27,812 nt of DNA. It comes from Bacteroidales bacterium (GTDB taxonomy: Bacteria; Bacteroidota; Bacteroidia; Bacteroidales; Bacteroidaceae). Each line of letters begins with the position of its first letter. Position 1 is the stretch's first letter. The stretch is taken from positions 1 to 27,812 of the forward strand of contig SFCP01000009.1 of NCBI GenBank assembly GCA_004558535.1, given 5' to 3'. A model generated the notes under the pieces. The model ran no database searches. It was not told the origin of the DNA and saw only the letters and a program-made list of their open reading frames with translations. This document shows positions 23,293 to 27,812 of the stretch, one piece after another. The position numbers and the translations under genes are program-made.

Positions 23293-24135
23293 TCAGTTTT
23301 TCATAGACGTGAGCATCCACTCGCCATCCCTGCGCCGGAATTCGAGTGTGCAGCTCATGCCGGCCGAGGGGGTGGAGATGACCATTGCCCGATAATCGCC
23401 GTGGGCTTTCCCTCCTCCGTAGACGACGTTGGTAATTACGTGGGAGGGTAGTTCGGGACGGAAATCCGGCCACTGCTCGGGAGCAAGTACGCCGTCGATT
23501 TCCTGAAAATTGTCATAGTCGTAAGTGGTGAAGAGCAAGGGGTCGGCCACGTGTGCCTGCTGATAGGCTTCATCGGTGGCAAAGCGACTGTAGAATTCAT
23601 AAAAACCATGGTCCTCACTATCGGAAAAAAGCTGGTTGCTGAGAGAGGTGAGGAGCCAACGCCCCTGTCGCTTATGGAAGTGATATTGCTTCACACGGCT
23701 TCGAGGCAGGTCTATCCACTCGACCATGACCTTGCGCAAGGTGGTATCCTTTTCCAAATTGACGGAACGCCGGTCATCGAATATCATGGTGTAGACATCA
23801 CGGTCTGCATAGAGGCGGTCGTAATGCCAGTCCGAACGACGAATGACACTGTCCCTGCCATCCACTGTATAAGTAAGGGGAAAGGTGATACGACTCAGCT
23901 GGAAAGAGCGATTGCGCATGAAATTGTAGATGAAATCGTCAAACAATCCATCCGCTGCAGGAGGCGGGGCCTGCTCTTCCTCGACCGGGAGGCTGTCGGC
24001 CGACGCGGGGAGGATCTCTACGCTGTCGCTATCGGCCACAGCCTGCTCCTCGCTGCTTTTCTGCTCGCCACATCCCACCAGCGGGCACATAAGGATGGCT
24101 GCAAAGGCAGCCCGGATTATCCGTTTCATCGTCAT
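23293..24135 (-). CDS. DUF4348 family lipoprotein
   Basis: A 280-residue exported lipoprotein with signal peptide and lipobox PLVGC (Cys22), then an acidic, proline-rich linker (23-60). The main domain has FDDFIYNFMRNRSFQLSRITFPLTY, followed by repeated strands with RWLLTSLSNQLF and, at the end, GEWMLTSMKN, which looks like a second copy of the same fold. This matches the Bacteroidetes DUF4348 family as I recall it. The function is unknown. The start is 24135 (or 24129, two codons later); the frame to 24186 runs through the promoter. It is the first gene before murB and probably shares its transcript, 17 bp apart. Confidence 0.78.
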   Translation of the reverse strand: MTMKRIIRAAFAAILMCPLVGCGEQKSSEEQAVADSDSVEILPASADSLPVEEEQAPPPAADGLFDDFIYNFMRNRSFQLSRITFPLTYTVDGRDSVIRRSDWHYDRLYADRDVYTMIFDDRRSVNLEKDTTLRKVMVEWIDLPRSRVKQYHFHKRQGRWLLTSLSNQLFSDSEDHGFYEFYSRFATDEAYQQAHVADPLLFTTYDYDNFQEIDGVLAPEQWPDFRPELPSHVITNVVYGGGKAHGDYRAMVISTPSAGMSCTLEFRRRDGEWMLTSMKN

Positions 24136-24155
24136 TCTTTGTAGTAAAGTCGGCG

Positions 24156-24204
24156 CAAAAATACAACTTATTTTGCGATGGCTCAAAAATTAGTTGTAAT
24201 TTTG
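24156..24204. promoter_or_regulatory. Overlapping divergent promoters in a near-perfect inverted repeat
   Basis: Minus strand, towards DUF4348-murB: TTTG (24184-24187), 20 bp, TATTTTTG (24156-24163). Plus strand, towards pheS: TTTG (24172-24175), 21 bp, TAATTTTG (24197-24204). Each -33 box lies within the other's spacer. The two halves, 24156-24175 and 24184-24204, are inverted copies differing at a few bases around an 8-bp centre, sharing TACAACT and AGTTGTA. Confidence 0.8.
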
Positions 24205-24301
24205 CAGTCAAAACGTTTCGGCGATGCAGACGGGTGGCTATGCACGCCCCATCCGGCATGTGACAAACAGCCACACCGACTGCCAAAAACCAAAAGACAT
24301 T

Positions 24302-25321
24302 ATGATTGGAAAAATTCAAGCATTGCAGCAAGAAGTGAACGGTCTGCAGGCCGCCACGGAGCAAGAATGGGAAGCCCTGCGCATCAAATATCTAAGCAAA
24401 AAGGGCTTGGTCAACGAACTGATGGCGGACTTCCGAAACGTGCCTGCGGAGCAAAAACGCGAAGTGGGCATGCAGCTGAACGAGCTGAAGACCGCACTGC
24501 AGGAAAAGCTGGCCGCACTGAAACAGCAACTGACCACCGACGAACCCGGTCACGACGACCTGGACTTGACGCGCACACCCTACCCCATCCGATTGGGCAC
24601 GCGCCATCCGCTCAGCCTGGTGCGAAGCGAAATCATCGATATATTTTCACGCCTGGGCTTCACACTGGCCGAAGGCCCCGAGGTGGAGGACGATTGGCAC
24701 GTGTTCGGCTCGATGAACTTTGCCGATGACCATCCCGCACGCGACATGCAGGACACCTTCTTCGTCACTCGACATCCCGACGTGCTGCTGCGCACCCACA
24801 CCAGCTCGGTGCAGAGCCGCGTCATGGAAACTACGCAGCCGCCTATCCGGGTCATCTGTCCGGGACGCGTCTATCGCAACGAGGCCATCTCGGCCCGTGC
24901 ACACTGCTTCTTCCACCAGGTCGAGGGACTCTACGTCGACCGCGACGTGACCTTTGCCGATTTGCGCCAAGTGCTCCTCACCTTCGCCCGCGAGATGTTT
25001 GGTGCCGACACCAAAATCCGTCTGCGCCCCTCCTACTTCCCCTTTACAGAACCCAGCGCCGAGATGGACATCTCCTGCAACATCTGCGGCGGTGAGGGTT
25101 GCGCCTTCTGTAAGCAGACAGGCTGGGTGGAAATCCTCGGCTGCGGCATGGTCGACCCCAACGTGCTTGAAGCCAACGGTATAGACAGTTCCGTCTACAC
25201 CGGCTACGCCTTTGGTATGGGCATTGAGCGCATCACCAACCTGAAATACCAAGTAAAAGACCTGCGAATGTTCTCGGAAAACGACATTCGCTTCCTCGAA
25301 GAATTTACCTCCGCCGAATAA
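24302..25321 (+). CDS. pheS: Phenylalanyl-tRNA synthetase alpha subunit PheS
   Basis: A 339-residue catalytic subunit of the alpha2beta2 class II synthetase. The N-terminal coiled coil spans about 1-90. Class II motifs follow, with RTHTSSVQSRVM, ICPGRVYRNEAISARAHCFFHQVEGL and the Cys-rich CNICGGEGCAFCKQTGWVEILGCGMVDPNVL, then GFAFGMG-type motif 3 (GYAFGMGIERIT). The start at 24302 (MIGKIQALQQEV) matches the family. An in-frame ATG at 24224 would add 26 unrelated residues. The transcript leader is about 90 nt; no Phe-rich leader peptide or T-box was seen. pheT is not adjacent. Confidence 0.97.
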   Translation: MIGKIQALQQEVNGLQAATEQEWEALRIKYLSKKGLVNELMADFRNVPAEQKREVGMQLNELKTALQEKLAALKQQLTTDEPGHDDLDLTRTPYPIRLGTRHPLSLVRSEIIDIFSRLGFTLAEGPEVEDDWHVFGSMNFADDHPARDMQDTFFVTRHPDVLLRTHTSSVQSRVMETTQPPIRVICPGRVYRNEAISARAHCFFHQVEGLYVDRDVTFADLRQVLLTFAREMFGADTKIRLRPSYFPFTEPSAEMDISCNICGGEGCAFCKQTGWVEILGCGMVDPNVLEANGIDSSVYTGYAFGMGIERITNLKYQVKDLRMFSENDIRFLEEFTSAE

Positions 25322-25347
25322 TTTTTTCCAAAGAGAAGTAGGAAGAA

Positions 25348-26580
25348 ATGCCGCGACTTTTTACAAATTCCTACTGCGCACTATTAGCAGCCAATTTCCT
25401 GATGTATTTCGGATTTTGGCTGCTTATCCCTTTGCTACCCTTTTATTTACAGGAAATGTATGGGCTGGACGAGCGCATGATAGGCATTATCCTGTGCGGC
25501 TACACGGTTTCGGCGCTGATGGTCCGCCCTTTTTCCGGATTTCTGATGGACCGCTTCCCGCGCAAGCCGTTGTATCTGTTAGCTTACGGCTTGTTTTGCA
25601 GCATCTTTGTGGGCTATATGTTTGGCGTCCCGCTGACTTTGTTCATCCTATTGCGCATATTACACGGATTGGCCTTTGGCGCAGTGACGTTAGGAGGCAA
25701 CACGCTGGTCGTAGACGTAATGCCCTCAGCACGGCGAGGCGAAGGTCTGGGCTATTATGGCTTGGCCAACAACATGGCCATGAGCCTGGGACCCATGACG
25801 GGCCTGTTCCTCCACGGACACATGAGCTACGCCTTGATATTCGGCATCGGCATGAGCGCCTGTCTGTTAGGGTGGACCTTAGCCGGCATGGTGCGCGCGC
25901 CACGCAAGCAGGCCGTCCCCGCAACAGGCACTGCCGCAAACAGAGGGACTGCGAAGCCCATCGGCTGGGACCGTTTCCTGCTACTGCGTGGCATTCCGGC
26001 CGGCATTTCGCTCATACTACTTTCTATTCCCTACGGCACCACAACCAACTTCGTGGCCCTCTATGCCGAACAAATCCATCTGCATGTACCCTCCGGCTTC
26101 TTCTTTGTCATCTTGGCAGCCGGCATGGGCATCTCGCGACTCTTTGCCGGACGCTACGTTGACCGCGGCCGTGTGACAGAGTGCATCCACTGCGGTTTCT
26201 ATTTGGTCGTAAGCGCCTTTCTGCTACTTAGCACCTGTGCCTTACTGGTGCGATATCGTCCTGAGGCTGCCCGAATAATATTCTTCATAGTGCCGGCACT
26301 GCAAGGCATCGGCTTTGGCATCATGTTTCCGGCATACAATTCCCTCTACATCAACTTGGCGCCCCACAACCGACGAGCTACGGCGACAAGCACCTACCTC
26401 ACATCGTGGGATTTCGGCATCGGTACAGGCATCCTGCTGGGCGGCATGCTGGCCCGGACACACGGGTTTGCGGCAGTCTACCTTTGCGGCGGACTACTCA
26501 GCCTCCTCTCCATGCTATACTTCCACAAAATCGTCACACCTCACTATCACCGCTACAAATATCCTGAAGGCGGAAGCTAA
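25348..26580 (+). CDS. MFS transporter
   Basis: A 410-residue integral membrane protein with about 12 hydrophobic segments and the major-facilitator motif A-like loop after TM2 (GFLMDRFPRKPLYLL) and a second GRYVDRGRV loop in the C-terminal half. The central cytosolic loop is around 185-205. Motif C-like glycine-rich GYYGLANNMAMSLGPMTG suggests a drug- or metabolite-type exporter. The substrate is unknown. It starts 26 bp after pheS, with a purine-rich site (AGGAAGAA) just before the ATG, and is probably co-transcribed. The pheS-MFS order is, from memory, common in Bacteroides and Prevotella. Confidence 0.9.
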   Translation: MPRLFTNSYCALLAANFLMYFGFWLLIPLLPFYLQEMYGLDERMIGIILCGYTVSALMVRPFSGFLMDRFPRKPLYLLAYGLFCSIFVGYMFGVPLTLFILLRILHGLAFGAVTLGGNTLVVDVMPSARRGEGLGYYGLANNMAMSLGPMTGLFLHGHMSYALIFGIGMSACLLGWTLAGMVRAPRKQAVPATGTAANRGTAKPIGWDRFLLLRGIPAGISLILLSIPYGTTTNFVALYAEQIHLHVPSGFFFVILAAGMGISRLFAGRYVDRGRVTECIHCGFYLVVSAFLLLSTCALLVRYRPEAARIIFFIVPALQGIGFGIMFPAYNSLYINLAPHNRRATATSTYLTSWDFGIGTGILLGGMLARTHGFAAVYLCGGLLSLLSMLYFHKIVTPHYHRYKYPEGGS

Positions 26581-26595
26581 CCCCCCCACTTCACC

Positions 26596-27812
26596 ATGAT
26601 GAACACCCTGAAAGATACCATCAGCCACCTGCTGCACCTTGTGGGATGCTCACAAGTCACCAGCCAGCTACTTACTTTTTTCCTGCTCTGTGCCATCGCG
26701 GCCGCTGCGACAGGCATACTCAGCTATCTGCTGCGACGCTTCATGACACCGTTCATCGTACGCTGGACCCAACGGACGCAGGTTATTTGGGACGATTACC
26801 TGCTCAATCCGCCGGTGCTCAACGCAGTCTGGCATCTGCTGAGTTCAATTACTTTCTACTTCCTGCTACCCTATTGCCACACCCAGCCGGACTCCACGTG
26901 GTACGTCTTCTTCGGACTGGGAACGAAGATTTTCATCACGCTCTGCACCACCCGCATCGTCACAGCCTTCCTCAGCAACATTGCCCACTACACCACGCAA
27001 GAGGAGGCTTCGCAGAATCACGCAATAGTGGGCATCACGCAATTTCTGAAACTGCTTACCTACTGCCTCTGCGGTATCGTTGTCATCTCCTTTATCTTCG
27101 GACGAAATCCCATCAGCATCATCGCCGGACTGGGTGCCATTGCCACGGTGCTCATGCTGGTCTTCAAGGACTCCATCCTCGGCTTAGTGGCAGGCATCCA
27201 GCTTTCCGTCAACCATATGATGAAGCCGGGCGACTGGGTGACCATCGAGAAGTTGGGCGTCAACGGCATCGTGGAGCAAATGTCCCTCACCACTGTAAAA
27301 ATCCGCAATTTCGACAACACCATCTCGACCGTACCGCCCTACACCTTGGTCAGCGATGTCTTCCACAACTGGACCCGGATGTACGAAAGTGGCGCACGCA
27401 GCGTGAAGCGCGCACTCTTGCTGGACAGCCGCAGCATACGCTTCCTCACCGAAGAGGAAGTGGAGCGTCTCGTACACCGGAAATTTCTCCGGCCGTCAGA
27501 TCGCAGCGAAAAAGACGGAAGCACTCAGGGGAAAACTGCCGATGCGGTCAACCTCGCCCTGCTGCGGTGCTACATCTCGCGCTACCTTAGGGAACTACCC
27601 GTTGTCGACCCGAAGTCATGGGTACTGGTGCGGCAACTGCAACCTACAGCCCAAGGACTGCCCCTTGAATTGTGGTTCTTCCTCAAGGAAACGGATTTCG
27701 TACGCTACGAGGATGCAGCTTCGCAAATCTTTGAGCACATCATCGCTGTGCTGCCGGAATTTGGCATCCGTATCTTCCAATCCCCCAGCGGCGACGACCT
27801 GCTACAGGCGGA
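26596..27812 (+). CDS. MscS-family mechanosensitive channel, YbdG-like (3' end cut off)
   Basis: The frame is open from the ATG at 26596 (a second ATG directly follows) to the window end, 405 codons without a stop. The N-terminal part has several membrane segments (about 20-45, 75-95, 100-125, 145-165). The pore helix is ISIIAGLGAIATVLMLVFKDSILGLVAGIQL, then the MscS beta domain GDWVTIEKLGVNGIVEQMSLTTVKIRNFDNTISTVPPYTLVSD. The following FHNWTRMYESGARSVKRAL resembles the YbdG/MscM miniconductance subgroup rather than MscS itself. Family role: pressure release during osmotic downshock. It starts 15 bp after the MFS gene. Confidence 0.9.
   Translation, partial: MMNTLKDTISHLLHLVGCSQVTSQLLTFFLLCAIAAAATGILSYLLRRFMTPFIVRWTQRTQVIWDDYLLNPPVLNAVWHLLSSITFYFLLPYCHTQPDSTWYVFFGLGTKIFITLCTTRIVTAFLSNIAHYTTQEEASQNHAIVGITQFLKLLTYCLCGIVVISFIFGRNPISIIAGLGAIATVLMLVFKDSILGLVAGIQLSVNHMMKPGDWVTIEKLGVNGIVEQMSLTTVKIRNFDNTISTVPPYTLVSDVFHNWTRMYESGARSVKRALLLDSRSIRFLTEEEVERLVHRKFLRPSDRSEKDGSTQGKTADAVNLALLRCYISRYLRELPVVDPKSWVLVRQLQPTAQGLPLELWFFLKETDFVRYEDAASQIFEHIIAVLPEFGIRIFQSPSGDDLLQA

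Noticed and set aside
24224..24301. Upstream start or leader peptide for pheS
   Set aside because: The 26 added residues have no family match and hold no phenylalanine, so neither an extension nor a Phe attenuator is supported.

Overview
The window looks like chromosome of a Bacteroidales bacterium, most likely Prevotellaceae-like. Three things suggest this. Promoters repeatedly match the Bacteroidetes sigma-ABfr pattern (a TTTG-like -33 box, about 20 bp, then TAnnTTTG). Shine-Dalgarno sequences are mostly absent. The gene content is typical of the order: Wzi capsule porin, lipoprotein-type TamL, DUF4348 and lipocalin-like lipoproteins, a short ThiF, and a pheS-MFS pair. The genus cannot be fixed from the sequence alone. 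Coding DNA is moderately GC-rich, and AT-rich and repeat-rich islands sit between genes. Every gene from 175 to 24135 is on the minus strand. The last three genes (24302 to the right edge) are on the plus strand.

Layout from left to right. (1) 1-793: a HigBA-type toxin-antitoxin pair with terminators. (2) 794-1137: a gene-free stretch with three perfect inverted repeats and a degenerate 21-22 bp tandem repeat. (3) 1138-4400: a thiazole-synthesis operon thiS-thiG-thiH-thiF behind a TPP riboswitch. (4) 4452-12207: housekeeping genes folD, ffh, lysA, lysC, ftsE and lepA. (5) 12323-15164: rfbC and a ClpC-type unfoldase without the usual N-terminal domain. (6) 15303-22039: envelope genes (tamL, a lipocalin-like lipoprotein, yigZ-wzi, a MaoC-like protein and an unrecognised membrane protein). 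(7) 22220-24135: murB and a DUF4348 lipoprotein. (8) 24302-27812: pheS, an MFS transporter and an MscS/YbdG-like channel cut off by the window end. A near-palindromic divergent promoter lies between (7) and (8).

The most interesting material is between the genes. At least four loci (around 1870-1985, 6811-6875, 18285-18376 and 21028-21168) carry one dispersed repeat family. It has conserved flanks around a small central hairpin. At three of the four loci the stem sequence differs but pairing and a TT loop are kept; the 6.8 kb copy has a longer stem and a 20-nt loop. One copy supplies the -33 box of the ffh promoter, and another supplies the last codons and stop of thiH. A second, AT-rich repeat of about 21 bp is found next to it or on its own. 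No phage, IS element, CRISPR array, rRNA or tRNA was seen. I did not find a clear new multi-gene system. The best candidates for undescribed biology are the repeat family, the N-domain-less ClpC and the structured island beside the toxin-antitoxin pair.
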